Positions 16,335-25,311 of a stretch of DNA of 64,000 nt are shown one piece after another. Source of the DNA: Pseudolabrys sp. (lineage in GTDB: Bacteria; Pseudomonadota; Alphaproteobacteria; Rhizobiales; Xanthobacteraceae). Both the position numbers and the translations under genes were made by a program. The notes beneath the pieces were generated by a model. It made no database searches and was not told where the DNA came from. It saw nothing but the letters and a program-made list of their open reading frames with translations. Numbering within the stretch: position 1 is the stretch's first letter; every line of letters starts with the position of its first letter. The DNA lies in NCBI GenBank assembly GCA_022841665.1, contig JALHRB010000002.1, positions 124,001 through 188,000 of the forward strand. The letters run 5' to 3'.

Positions 16335-17510
16335 TCACGCCATCGGCACCATCGACAGCTTCGGGTCGGTGGCCGGGATGTCGGCTTCCGGGATGCCCAG
16401 CTCCTTGCGCACCATGTTGGTGCCGCGCGTCAGCGCCACCATCTTGTAGAAGGCGTGCATGCGGCTCATGCCCTGCCGGCCGAAGCCGCAGTCGCTGGTC
16501 AGGATCAGCCGCTCCGGCTCGATGTGCTTGAGCGCCTTGCGGATCAACTCGGCGATCTCCTCCGGCCTTTCCACTTGCAGCGTGCGGTGGCTGATGACGC
16601 CGAGCGCGATCTTCTTGTCTTTCGAGATCATCTTGCCGAAGTGCTCGAGGTCCATGCCTTTGTTGAACGCGCCTTCCACGGTCAGCACGTCGACGTCGAG
16701 CTGGTTGAGGAAAGGCAGCGCGTCCTTGTAGCTCTGGTCCTTGCTGGCGACGCGCTGCGCGGCCGGTGAGCCCCAGCAGGTGTGGCACCACACTTCAGTT
16801 TTGCCGCGCAGGCCTTTCACCTCGACGTTGAACGCCTCTACCCATTGCTCCGGCTTGATCGTCTGCTTGGGGTCGGCGATCACCTGGTGGATCGCGGGCT
16901 CCTCGATCTGCACCAGAGGCGCGCCGGCGTCCGCCAGCGCGTGATATTCCTTGTTGAGCGCGGCGGAGAGATCCATCAGCAGGCCGAGCCGGTCCTTGTA
17001 GTGCTCGTCGGTCAGCATCAGCGCCAGGATCTGCGCAGAGATCGAGCCGATCTTCACCGGCTTGTCCGTCATCGGCGCAATCGCCTTGTAGGCGCGGTCG
17101 AGCTGCAGCGCGGTCGCGCCGATCTTGCCCGAGACCGGCGGCGTCATGCGCGTCTCGATCACCTCCCACATCAGGTCGCCGGGACCCTTGTCCTTCATGA
17201 AGCCGGCCGGCGGCACTTCCACCCGCGGCGCGCCGATGCCCTCGACACGCTCGGTCACGTAGCTGACCCAGCCGCGGCCGGCGACGTCGTCGTCGAGCCG
17301 CGCGTCGCCGTCCACCATGATGTCGATGCCGGCGCGGTGCTGCGCCGCCACATGGCAGGCCAGGCAGTCGAAATGCTGGTCGCGGTAGGCGAGGCGGGAA
17401 AAGCCGTGCGACAAGGGAATGCCGCGCAGGTTCTCGGTGTACCAGCTGGGCCGGGGCAGCGCCCCAGTGGTGGTGGTCAGAAGCGCCTTGTCCTTGGTGA
17501 CTGTAAACAC
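16335..17510 (-). CDS. Cobalamin-independent methionine synthase II-family protein (MetE C-terminal-like)
   Basis: A 391-residue protein matching the C-terminal catalytic half of MetE, as in stand-alone family II and epoxyalkane:CoM-transferase-like enzymes. It begins with LLTTTTGALPRPSWY. Candidate zinc ligands are EVWCHTCWG (His and Cys), TVEGAF (Glu) and TSDCGFGRQG (Cys). It would catalyse thiol alkylation through zinc-bound thiolate. The acceptor is not determined: homocysteine methylation, demethylation and CoM-type chemistry are all possible. The start is GTG at 17510 with GGGGAAA five bases upstream. It is divergent from the first MoeA-like gene and upstream of tusA. Confidence 0.85.
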   Translation of the reverse strand: MFTVTKDKALLTTTTGALPRPSWYTENLRGIPLSHGFSRLAYRDQHFDCLACHVAAQHRAGIDIMVDGDARLDDDVAGRGWVSYVTERVEGIGAPRVEVPPAGFMKDKGPGDLMWEVIETRMTPPVSGKIGATALQLDRAYKAIAPMTDKPVKIGSISAQILALMLTDEHYKDRLGLLMDLSAALNKEYHALADAGAPLVQIEEPAIHQVIADPKQTIKPEQWVEAFNVEVKGLRGKTEVWCHTCWGSPAAQRVASKDQSYKDALPFLNQLDVDVLTVEGAFNKGMDLEHFGKMISKDKKIALGVISHRTLQVERPEEIAELIRKALKHIEPERLILTSDCGFGRQGMSRMHAFYKMVALTRGTNMVRKELGIPEADIPATDPKLSMVPMA

Positions 17511-17609
17511 CGGATTTCCCCGCTTTCACCTGTCGAAAAGCCGCGCTTTGTCCGCAGCTTAGATGAGGTACACTGTGGTTCCGAGCACCTTGAGGTCAAG
17601 CACGCGGAA

Positions 17610-18734
17610 ATGGCTACGGCGTCCGACACGATACAAATGATCGCGCGGCTGACGCCGCTCGCCGACGTGCTGGCCATCGTCGATGGCGAGGTGAAGCCCG
17701 TCACCCCGCGCTCCATCGACGTCGCCGCCGGCGCGGGGCGCACGCTCGCCGTCGACGCGCTGGCGTCGGCGCGGCCTTCGGCGGCGATCGCGTTGCAGGA
17801 CGGCTGGGCGCTCGCCGCCGACGACACGCTCGGCGCCGGCGGTTATGCGCCGGTCACGCTCATGCGTGTGCCGACGCGCGTCGAGGTCGGGCAGGCCATG
17901 CCGGCCGGCACCGACAGCGTGGCGCCGGTCGACGCGGTGAAGGTAAGCAAGGGGCACGCCGAGGCGCTGGTCACGGTCAATCCCGGCGACGGCGTGCTGC
18001 CGGCGGGCGGCGACAGCGATCCCGCGATTCCGTTGCGTCGCGCCGGCGAGCGCCTGAGCATGACCGACATTGCCGCCATCGCCGCCGCCGGCATCGCGCG
18101 CATCATGGTGCGCGAGCCGCGTCTGCGCGTGCTGCCGCTGCGTGGCAATGGCATTGCCAACGCCGCGGCGCGCCTCATCGCCGGCGACTGCGAGCGGCGT
18201 GGCGGCGCCGCGCGCGTGGATGAAGGCGGCCGCGGGCTCGCCGTCGCCATGAGCGCCGATTCTGCGGATGCAATAATCGCCATTGGCGGAACGGGCAGCG
18301 GAAGAACGGACACCAGCATCCAGGTGCTGGAACGCGAAGGCGCGCTGGTGGTGCACGGCATGGCGATCGCACCCGGGGAAACCGCCGCGCTCGGCTTCGT
18401 CGGCGCGCGGCCGGTGCTGCTGCTGCCGGGCCGGCTCGACTCCGCGCTGGCGGTCTGGCTGACGGTCGGCCGCCGCATCGTCGAGCGGCTGGCCGGCGCG
18501 CTGATGAAAAACGCGGAGCCGGGCGAAACGCTGCCGCTCGCGCGCAAGATCGCTTCCACCGTTGGGCTCGCTGAAGTCGTGCCTGTGCGGCGCAGCGAGG
18601 GTCAGGCCGAGCCGCTGGCGAGCCGCTATCTGCCGCTGTCGACGCTGGCGCGTTCCGACGGTTGGATCCTGGTGCCCGCCGACAGCGAGGGCTATTCCGC
18701 CGGCGCGAGCGTTGCGGTAAGGCCGTGGCCGTGA
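17610..18734 (+). CDS. Divergent MoeA-like molybdopterin-binding protein
   Basis: A 374-residue protein with the MoeA domain order: N-terminal domain with ALQDGWALAADD (MoeA has DGYAV), then RVEVGQAMPAGTDSVAPVD (MoeA: G.AMPxGAD), then the central MPT-binding fold with IGGTGSGRTDTS and LPGRLDSALAVW (MoeA: SGGVSxGxxD and LPGxPxS). Each motif is degenerate, so classical molybdate insertion is doubtful; a partner or specialised role is possible. ATG at 17610 begins the recognisable part, and the much longer open frame upstream is antisense to the MetE-like gene. It lies 13 bp before the next MoeA-type gene, in one transcription unit. Confidence 0.8.
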   Translation: MATASDTIQMIARLTPLADVLAIVDGEVKPVTPRSIDVAAGAGRTLAVDALASARPSAAIALQDGWALAADDTLGAGGYAPVTLMRVPTRVEVGQAMPAGTDSVAPVDAVKVSKGHAEALVTVNPGDGVLPAGGDSDPAIPLRRAGERLSMTDIAAIAAAGIARIMVREPRLRVLPLRGNGIANAAARLIAGDCERRGGAARVDEGGRGLAVAMSADSADAIIAIGGTGSGRTDTSIQVLEREGALVVHGMAIAPGETAALGFVGARPVLLLPGRLDSALAVWLTVGRRIVERLAGALMKNAEPGETLPLARKIASTVGLAEVVPVRRSEGQAEPLASRYLPLSTLARSDGWILVPADSEGYSAGASVAVRPWP

Positions 18735-18747
18735 GTCATATATTATT

Positions 18748-20727
18748 ATGAGTGAATCCTATCAGCCCCGGCCCGACGACCTGCTGGCGCGCGTGCGCGC
18801 CGCCGCCCGCCAGGAGCAATTCCTCGAAGTGGTGTCGGCCGACGAGGCGCGGCTGCGCTTCCGCCGCCATCTCGACCTGTCGCCGCTGGCCGGCGAAACC
18901 GTCGCGCTGGCGCAGGCGCTCGGCCGCGTGCTGGCGCAGGACGTGATCGCCGCGGTCGATGCGCCGCCTTTCGACCGCTCCAATGTCGACGGTTTCGCCG
19001 TGCGCGCCGCTGACACTGTGAGCGCGAGCGAAGCTAATCCAAAAGTTCTCACGCTCAATGCCGAGGTGATCGCCTGCGGCCACGCGCCGGCGCTGGAGGT
19101 CACGCCCGGCACCGCCACCACGATCGCCACCGGCGGCGTCATCCCGCGCGGCGCCGATGCGGTGGTGATGATCGAACACACCGAGCTGATCGCGCAGGGC
19201 GCGCCCTCGATCGAACTGCGCCGCGCCGCCGCGCCCGGGCAGTTCGTGTCCTATGCGGGGTCCGACATCGCGCGCGGCGAAACCTTGCTCCGCCGCGGCA
19301 CGCGCATCGGCTCGCGCGAGATCGGCATGCTGGCCGCCTGCGGGCTGGCGGAAGTCGCGGTGGTGCGCCGCCCGAAGGTGGCGGTGCTGTCCACCGGCGA
19401 CGAACTGGTCGCGCCGGGCAAGCCGCTCAAGCCGGCCGGCGTCTACGACAGCAATGCCGCCATCGTCGGCGCCGCCGTCGCCGAGGCCGGCGGTGAGCCG
19501 GTGCAGTTCGGCGCCTTCCCCGACGACGCGGCTGCGCTTGAGAAAGCCGTGCGCGAGGCGCTGGCCGCCTGCGACATGGTGGTGCTCTCCGGCGGCACGT
19601 CGAAAGGCGCCGGCGACTTCTCGCACGCCATCGTCTCGCGGCTCGGCAAGCCGGGCATTCTGGTGCACGGCGTCGCGCTCAAGCCCGGCAAACCGCTTTG
19701 CCTTGGCGTCGTCGGCGACAAGCCCATCGTCGTGCTGCCGGGATTTCCGACCTCGGCGATCTTCACCTTCCACGCCTTCGTCGCGCCGGTGATCCGCGCG
19801 CGCGCGGGCCTGCCGCCGGAAGCGGCCGAGACGATTGCCGCGCGCGTGCCGGTACGCGTCGCCTCCGAAATGGGCCGCAAGGAATTCGTGCTGGTCTCGC
19901 TGGTGCAGGGCGAAGAAGGTGCCGTCGCTTTCCCGACCGGCAAGGGCTCCGGCTCCGTCACGAGCTTCTCGCAAGCCGACGGCTTCATCGAGATCGACGC
20001 GCTCGCCTCCGCGCTCGACGCCGACACGGTGGCCAAAGTCACCTTGATCGGCAGCGCCGCGCAAGCGCCCGACGTCGTCATCATGGGCAGCCACGACGTC
20101 GCGCTCGACGTGGTGGTCGGCGCGCTGGCCGCGCGCGGCTTCTCGGCGCGCACGCTCGCGGTCGGCAGCCTCGGCGGCGTGGCGGCGGCCAGCCGCGGCG
20201 AATGCGACATCGCGCCGGTGCACCTGATCGACCCGAAGAGCGGGGACTATAATGTGCATCTCTCCGGGCCCGAATTGTCGCTGGTACCGGGCTGGCGCCG
20301 CATGCAGGGCGTTCTGTTTCGCCCCGGCGACGCGCGCTTCGAAGGGCGTAGCGCGCAGGAGGCGCTGAAGGCCGCGCTCGCCGACGCCTCCGCGCTGATG
20401 GTCAATCGCAATGCCGGCTCCGGCACGCGCGTGCTGATGGACCGCCTGTTGGATGGCAAAAAGCCGCCCGGCTATCCCAACCAGCCGAAGTCGCACAACT
20501 CGGTCGCTGCCGCGATCGCGCAAGGCCGCGCCGACTGGGGCCTCGCCATCGAGCCGGTCGCCCGCCTTTACGGCCTCGGCTTTCTGCCGGTGGCGCCCGA
20601 GCATTACGACTTCCTGATCGTCGAGCGCCGCCGCGGCCGGCCGGCGGTGCAGGCCTTCCTCGCCGCGCTGCGCGACGAGGCGACGCGCGCGCAAATCCGC
20701 GCGCTCGGCATGGAGCCGGCCGTCTAG
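18748..20727 (+). CDS. MoeA fused to a C-terminal periplasmic-binding-like domain
   Basis: A 659-residue fusion. Residues ~1-420 are MoeA: VDAPPFDRSNVDGFAVRA, GGVIPRGADAVVMIEHT, VAVLSTGDELVAPGKPL, VVLSGGTSKGAGDFSHAI and VLPGFPTSAIFTFH. Residues ~435-655 are a substrate-binding-protein-like domain (PDVVIMGSHDVALDVVVG, then LVNRNAGSGTRVLMDRLL) of the type also attached to ModE-like regulators. MoeA inserts molybdate or tungstate into adenylylated molybdopterin. The extra domain could sense or bind metal oxyanion or cofactor; this is inference. The fusion is known in bacteria and archaea. Its stop overlaps the convergent small ORF. Confidence 0.88.
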   Translation: MSESYQPRPDDLLARVRAAARQEQFLEVVSADEARLRFRRHLDLSPLAGETVALAQALGRVLAQDVIAAVDAPPFDRSNVDGFAVRAADTVSASEANPKVLTLNAEVIACGHAPALEVTPGTATTIATGGVIPRGADAVVMIEHTELIAQGAPSIELRRAAAPGQFVSYAGSDIARGETLLRRGTRIGSREIGMLAACGLAEVAVVRRPKVAVLSTGDELVAPGKPLKPAGVYDSNAAIVGAAVAEAGGEPVQFGAFPDDAAALEKAVREALAACDMVVLSGGTSKGAGDFSHAIVSRLGKPGILVHGVALKPGKPLCLGVVGDKPIVVLPGFPTSAIFTFHAFVAPVIRARAGLPPEAAETIAARVPVRVASEMGRKEFVLVSLVQGEEGAVAFPTGKGSGSVTSFSQADGFIEIDALASALDADTVAKVTLIGSAAQAPDVVIMGSHDVALDVVVGALAARGFSARTLAVGSLGGVAAASRGECDIAPVHLIDPKSGDYNVHLSGPELSLVPGWRRMQGVLFRPGDARFEGRSAQEALKAALADASALMVNRNAGSGTRVLMDRLLDGKKPPGYPNQPKSHNSVAAAIAQGRADWGLAIEPVARLYGLGFLPVAPEHYDFLIVERRRGRPAVQAFLAALRDEATRAQIRALGMEPAV

Positions 20728-20885
20728 AGTTCCACCCGCGCGAAGACGGCCGAAAGGTCGGAGGCGTGGCCGGCGCCGCCGTCGGGCCTGCGATAGCGGC
20801 CCTCCCTGGCCGGAAAGAACGCGCCGACCGAGAGTTTGTGCGGCTGATTTCTGCGCGGGTTAAACAAGGTATCGATCACGGCCAT
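20724..20885 (-). CDS. Small hypothetical ORF (53 aa)
   Basis: A minus-strand ORF of 53 residues (MAVIDTLFNPRRNQPHKLSV, then GAFFPAREGRYRRPDG). The codon third positions are GC-rich like the local genes, and its stop overlaps the stop of the convergent MoeA-fusion gene in a CTAG. That arrangement recurs at other real gene ends in this window. No good ribosome-binding site is visible before ATG 20885. It may be a genuine small protein or the remnant of a larger one. I do not recognise a family. Confidence 0.4.
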   Translation of the reverse strand: MAVIDTLFNPRRNQPHKLSVGAFFPAREGRYRRPDGGAGHASDLSAVFARVEL

Positions 20886-21052
20886 GCCCTGGACTGATCG
20901 CCCCGGTTGTAGCTGCGGTATCGTATCGCTTCGGTTAACCCAACGAATGGTTGTAGATTAAACGGCCGGCCTTTCGGAACCGGCAGATCGGGAATGGGGC
21001 CTGCCGCCTCACAATGGTCTAAACTTCATCGAACAGTGACCGCGTGCCATCC

Positions 21053-22339
21053 ATGACCCTTCCCCGCCGCCTGCTCGCCGCCTGCCTGCTGCTGCCGCTC
21101 ATGTTGGGCGCCGCGCAGGCGCAATTGCGCGGCCACGGCGGGCCGGTGCGCGCGCTGGCGATCTCGCCGGACGGCAAGCAGGCCGTCTCCGGCAGCTTCG
21201 ACACGTCGGGCATCCGCTGGTCGCTGACGCGCAACAACGCCGAGCAGGTGCTGCGCTTTCATGACGGCGCGGTGAACGCTGTGGCATGGCTCGCCGACGG
21301 CCGCCTTGCCACCGCCAGCGAAGACGGCCGCGTCGCGCTCTGGACGCCCGGCCGCGCGCAGCCCGACCGCGTGCTCGAAGGCCACACCGCGCCGGTTGCC
21401 GCGCTCGCGCTCTCGCCCGACGGCAAGACTTTGGCGTCGGCCTCGTGGGACCGCAGCATCCGCCTGTGGCCGCTCGCCGGCGGCGCGCCGCGTGTGCTCG
21501 AGGGCCACGCCATGAACGTCAACGGCGTCGCCTTCACAGGCGACGGCAAGGCGCTGGTGAGCGCGGGCTATGACGCGACCTTGCGCATCTGGCCGCTCGG
21601 CGAGGGCTCGCTGCTGGTGCGCAACATGCCGACCGCGCTGAACACGGTCGCCATCGCGCCGGATGGCGAGATCGCCGCCGCCGGCGGCGACGGCAAGGTC
21701 TATCTGTTGTCGCCGCAAGGCGAGGTTCTGGCCGAGGTGCAGGTCGCGCCGACGCCCGTGATCGGCATCGCGATGTCGGCCGACGGCAAGCTCATCGCCG
21801 CCGCCGGCATCCGCGGCTCGGTCGGCGTCATCGATCGCGCGTCGCGCAAGCTGACGCAGACGCTGGTCGGCCCCGGCCTGCCGGTGTGGTCGGTCGCATT
21901 CTTTCCGGACAACAAGACGCTGCTCACCGGCGGCACCGACCGCATGATCCGCCGCTGGAACGCCGCCACCGGCGAGCCGATCGACTCGGTAGTGGTCGGC
22001 GCGCCGCAGGACGCGCTCGCGGCTTACGGCGGCGACCACGGCGCCAAAGTGTTCCGCGCCTGCATCGCCTGTCACACGCTTTCGCCCGACGAAGGCAACA
22101 GGGCGGGCCCGACGCTCGCCGGCATCTTCGGCCGCAAAATCGCGACGCTGCCAGGCTACAATTTTTCGCCCGCGCTGAAGAAGCTCGACATCGTGTGGAC
22201 GCCGGAGACGGTGGCGAAACTGTTCGAGGTCGGGCCGATGGCCTACACGCCCGGCACCAAGATGCCGGAGCAGACCATCAATTCGGCCGAGGACCGCAAG
22301 GCGCTGGTGGATTTCCTCGCCAAGGCGACGGCGAAGTAG
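21053..22339 (+). CDS. WD40-repeat protein with C-terminal c-type cytochrome domain
   Basis: A 428-residue exported protein. A signal peptide (RRLLAACLLLPLMLGAAQAQ) is followed by about seven WD40 repeats (GHGGPVRALAISPDGK, GHTAPVAALALSPDGK, and so on). From about residue 330 there is a cytochrome c domain: heme motif CIACHT, and GTKMPEQTI supplying the axial Met. It would be periplasmic, passing electrons while the propeller binds a partner. ATG 21053 is chosen as it leads directly into the signal peptide; GTG at 21044 is in frame. It lies between Mo-cofactor and formate dehydrogenase accessory genes, so a role as electron acceptor or scaffold there is possible but unproven. Confidence 0.85.
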   Translation: MTLPRRLLAACLLLPLMLGAAQAQLRGHGGPVRALAISPDGKQAVSGSFDTSGIRWSLTRNNAEQVLRFHDGAVNAVAWLADGRLATASEDGRVALWTPGRAQPDRVLEGHTAPVAALALSPDGKTLASASWDRSIRLWPLAGGAPRVLEGHAMNVNGVAFTGDGKALVSAGYDATLRIWPLGEGSLLVRNMPTALNTVAIAPDGEIAAAGGDGKVYLLSPQGEVLAEVQVAPTPVIGIAMSADGKLIAAAGIRGSVGVIDRASRKLTQTLVGPGLPVWSVAFFPDNKTLLTGGTDRMIRRWNAATGEPIDSVVVGAPQDALAAYGGDHGAKVFRACIACHTLSPDEGNRAGPTLAGIFGRKIATLPGYNFSPALKKLDIVWTPETVAKLFEVGPMAYTPGTKMPEQTINSAEDRKALVDFLAKATAK

Positions 22340-22365
22340 CACGCATCACAAATCGGTGCGTCCGA

Positions 22366-24417
22366 TCAATTGGGCGTCTTGTTCTTTTCGTATTCTTGCC
22401 GGAGCATCTCGCGCTCGCGCAAGTAATCCTCGGTGGTTCGCACCGCCGGCCGCGCCGGCGCGCCGAACGGGTCGAACTTCTCGGCCGCCATGGCGGTGAC
22501 GCGGCAGTTCTCGCACATCTTGATGACGTCGAGCCGCTTCTGGGAGTCCTTGAACATCCAGTGCTTGCCCTCGAGCTTGGCGACCACGCGCTCGACCGAG
22601 CTCTTGACGCCGAAGGGCTTGCCGCAGCCGATGCACTCGAACGGCTCTTCCTGCTTGATGACGCGCGCCGACGCGGTGGCGGCGCGGAAGTCGATCTGCG
22701 GCTTGAGGCTGATCACCTTCTCCGGGCAGGTCGCTTTGCACAGGCCGCACTGCACGCAGGCGTCCTCGGCGAAGCGCAGCATCGGCTTTTCCGGGTCGTC
22801 GCCGAGCGCGCCGGTCGGGCAGGCCGAGACGCAGGACAGGCACAGCGTGCAGCCTTCGACGTTGACCTCGACGGTGCCGAAGGGCGCGCCCTCCGGCAGC
22901 GCGATGACGTCGACCGGCGCCGGCGCTACCGCATGCAATTCGCGCAGCGCGAGCCGCACCACTTCGCGCTTTTTGCCGACGGCGGCGAAGGTGGCGGGCC
23001 TGGCCGCGCCGTCCATCGCGCCGATGGCGCGCAGGCTCGCGCCCAGCGCGTCCGGATCGTCGGTCTCGATGGTCGACACGCGCACGCCCGAGAAGCCGAG
23101 GCCGTTGAGCACCGGGGTCGCCAGCGCGACCGTCTTGTGCAGGCCGGCGATGTCGTGGCGCGCCTTGCCGCGCGTCAGGAAACGCACGGCGGCGGCGCCA
23201 TAGGCGAAGGCGCCCGCGATCGCCTCCAGGCCGACTTGCGTCACCTCGTTCACTTGCACCGGCAGCACGTTCGCCGGCAGTCCGTCGCCGAAGCGCGCCA
23301 GCGCGTCGATCAGCGCGCCGCCATGCTCGGCGTCGTGGAACATTACTACCGCCTGCTTGCCGCCGGCTTGCGTGTAGGCGGCGAGCAGCGTGCGCAGCCT
23401 CCGCAGCAGCGCGTCGGCGGGCGGCAGCGCATAGGCGGCCGCGCCGGTCGGGCAGGCGGCCGCGCATTGGCCGCAGCCGGCGCAGATGTGCGGGTCGATG
23501 GCGACGTGATCGCCGGCGGGCGCAATCGCGCCGGTCGGGCACAGATCGAGGCAGCGGCGGCAGCCGACGATCTTGGAGCGCGAATGCGCACACAAATCCT
23601 CGGTGAAGGTGATGTAGCGCGGCTTGTCGAACGCGCCCGTCATGTCGCGCGCCTTCAGCACCGTGCGCAGCACGGCGGCCGGGTCGTTCGGGTCGGCGCG
23701 CAGATAGCCGTCGCGCAGGTCGGAGGCCGGGAACAGCGGCGCGCCGCCGGACAGGTCGATCAGGATGTCGCAGCGCGACACCGCGTCGTTGCGCGCCGGC
23801 CCGAACACCAGCGTGCCGCGCGAGGACGGCAGCAGTGCGGCGAAATTATCGACCGTCACCTCGAACGCGCCGAGCCGGCCTTTCGCCGTGCGCACGACGC
23901 CGCGCACCAGCGGAAATTCGGTCACGCGCATCGGCGTCAGGTCGGCGCCGGGCGCGATCAGCACGGTGAGGTCGAGATGATCCTTCAGCAGCGCGGCGGC
24001 TTCGAGCACGCGCTCGTCCTTGCCGTAAAGCAGCGTGACGCCGTCGCTCTCGAAGGTGACGAAGGGAAAATCCGGCTGCGGCTCGGCGGCGGCCGCGATC
24101 AGCGCGGCCATCTTGGGCCCGGCCGCGGCGGCGTCCTTCGACCAGCCGGCGTTTTCGCGGATGTTGACGAAGGTGAGCGGTCCGGCGCCCTCGATCTCGC
24201 CGGCCACTTCCGTAAACAGCGGCGCTTCCTGCGTGCAGGCGACCGTGAGCGGCGCGCCGGCGCCCGCCGCCGTGCGGAAGCGCTCGAGCTCGGCGCGGCA
24301 GAGGTGGCGTCCCTCCACGACCTGCGCGTCGCGGCAGGCGCGCCGCACCGCGCCGGCGTCGAGCGGCATGGTGTCTTCGCAGGAGCAGATCAGGACGGTG
24401 CGCGGCCGTTCGGCCAT
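22366..24417 (-). CDS. Multi-cluster ferredoxin-type 4Fe-4S protein of the formate dehydrogenase region
   Basis: A 683-residue cytoplasmic protein. An N-terminal part (PRTVLICSCEDTMPLD) precedes two dicluster ferredoxin modules: CRRCLDLCPTGAI with CAGCGQCAAACPTGA, then CTLCLSCVSACPTGA with CVQCGLCKATCPEK. Near the C-terminus are ECIGCGKPFG and MCENCRVT. The DUF3305/3306-DUF6352-TorD neighbourhood is where this protein is usually seen. It probably moves electrons or assists formate dehydrogenase maturation; the exact role is not known to me. ATG 24417 is chosen, as the frame upstream overlaps the divergent gene. It shares the AT-rich divergent promoter region with the BPL-like gene. Confidence 0.83.
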   Translation of the reverse strand: MAERPRTVLICSCEDTMPLDAGAVRRACRDAQVVEGRHLCRAELERFRTAAGAGAPLTVACTQEAPLFTEVAGEIEGAGPLTFVNIRENAGWSKDAAAAGPKMAALIAAAAEPQPDFPFVTFESDGVTLLYGKDERVLEAAALLKDHLDLTVLIAPGADLTPMRVTEFPLVRGVVRTAKGRLGAFEVTVDNFAALLPSSRGTLVFGPARNDAVSRCDILIDLSGGAPLFPASDLRDGYLRADPNDPAAVLRTVLKARDMTGAFDKPRYITFTEDLCAHSRSKIVGCRRCLDLCPTGAIAPAGDHVAIDPHICAGCGQCAAACPTGAAAYALPPADALLRRLRTLLAAYTQAGGKQAVVMFHDAEHGGALIDALARFGDGLPANVLPVQVNEVTQVGLEAIAGAFAYGAAAVRFLTRGKARHDIAGLHKTVALATPVLNGLGFSGVRVSTIETDDPDALGASLRAIGAMDGAARPATFAAVGKKREVVRLALRELHAVAPAPVDVIALPEGAPFGTVEVNVEGCTLCLSCVSACPTGALGDDPEKPMLRFAEDACVQCGLCKATCPEKVISLKPQIDFRAATASARVIKQEEPFECIGCGKPFGVKSSVERVVAKLEGKHWMFKDSQKRLDVIKMCENCRVTAMAAEKFDPFGAPARPAVRTTEDYLREREMLRQEYEKNKTPN

Positions 24418-24515
24418 CGGAACAATTAACCTTTTCGTTGGCCCGCATGTGAGGCGCTGTGCCGCGCCCTTGATTTTTGCCTTCGGCCGCGGGACTGGCC
24501 TCGGGACCCCCCAAC

Positions 24516-24540
24516 CTATAATTATAGTCATTCGAATAAG
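24516..24540. promoter_or_regulatory. Divergent promoter region with two palindromes
   Basis: The 138-bp gap between the divergent ferredoxin and BPL-like genes contains the 12-bp palindrome CTATAATTATAG (24516-24527), which gives a TATAAT on both strands. It is followed by the palindrome TTCGAA (24531-24536) flanked by A/T. A similar ATTCGAA is found upstream of the HTH-TorD gene at 28275, so it may be a shared operator. Confidence 0.4.
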
Positions 24541-24555
24541 AAAGGTAGAGCGAGG

Positions 24556-25311
24556 ATGCCGCTGGAGACGGCCCCGGCGCGGGGCAAAATGTCCGACATG
24601 GTGCTGCCGCCGCCGTTTACGCTGGTGCGCCTGCGTGAGCTGGGCGACGCGTTTGCGCATGCCATAGCGGTCGCGCCGGAGCAGGGCGCCGGCACGCTCG
24701 TCTATGTCGGGCGCTTCGACCTCGCCGAGTTCGCGCTGGTGCTGGAACCCGAGGAGCCGCTGCGCGAGGCGCGGCGCGCCTTCTATGCCGGCATGGCGGC
24801 GCTCACCGACGCGCTGGTCGCGTCCGCGCAGCCGGAAACCGCCATCTCCGTCGACTGGCCGGGTGCGATTCTCGTCAATGGCGGCCTGGTCGGCGGCGGC
24901 AGGCTGGCCTGGCCGCAGGACGCCGACGAAGACGCGCCGCCGCCGTGGCTCGTGTTCGGCGCCATGATCCGCACCGTGTCGATGAGCGGCGCGGAGCCCG
25001 GGCTCAATCCGCTCGTCACCGTGCTGGAGGAGGAAGGCTTCTCCGGCGTCACCACCGACCATGTGGTGGAGAGCTTCGCGCGCCACTTCATGGTCGCGCT
25101 CGACGCCTGGCATGAGCACGGCTTCAATACGATGGCCAAGACCTATCTCGAGCGCCTCGGCGCCGCCAGCGGCCTGCGGCGCGACATCGACGCCAACGGC
25201 GATCTGCTGCTGCGCCGCATGGGCAAGGTCGAGGTCGAACGCCAGAAGCTGGTGCCCGCGCTGGCCGCGCCCGCCTGGTACGATCCCGTGAGCAAGGGCC
25301 CGCGCATATGA
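24556..25311 (+). CDS. Biotin/lipoate ligase-like protein (BPL/DUF4444-like)
   Basis: A 251-residue protein beginning with a short leader and MVLPPPFTLVRLRELGDAF. The core (FYAGMAALTDALVASAQPETAISVDWPGAILVNGG) resembles the biotin/lipoate protein ligase fold, and the C-terminus (HGFNTMAKTYLERL, then NGDLLLR) resembles the associated DUF4444 part. The canonical GRGRxGR biotin-ligase motif is not seen, so ligase activity is uncertain. It starts the accessory run BPL-like-DUF6505-DUF6352-DUF3305-DUF3306, with an ATGA overlap to the next gene, and is probably tied to formate dehydrogenase maturation. Confidence 0.75.
   Translation: MPLETAPARGKMSDMVLPPPFTLVRLRELGDAFAHAIAVAPEQGAGTLVYVGRFDLAEFALVLEPEEPLREARRAFYAGMAALTDALVASAQPETAISVDWPGAILVNGGLVGGGRLAWPQDADEDAPPPWLVFGAMIRTVSMSGAEPGLNPLVTVLEEEGFSGVTTDHVVESFARHFMVALDAWHEHGFNTMAKTYLERLGAASGLRRDIDANGDLLLRRMGKVEVERQKLVPALAAPAWYDPVSKGPRI

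Noticed and set aside
18736..20694. 652-codon minus-strand ORF opposite the MoeA fusion gene
   Set aside because: GC-rich antisense shadow with Arg/Ala/His-rich composition; the plus strand encodes clear MoeA motifs. The same applies to other long antisense frames, such as 2564-4975 and 60891-63704.
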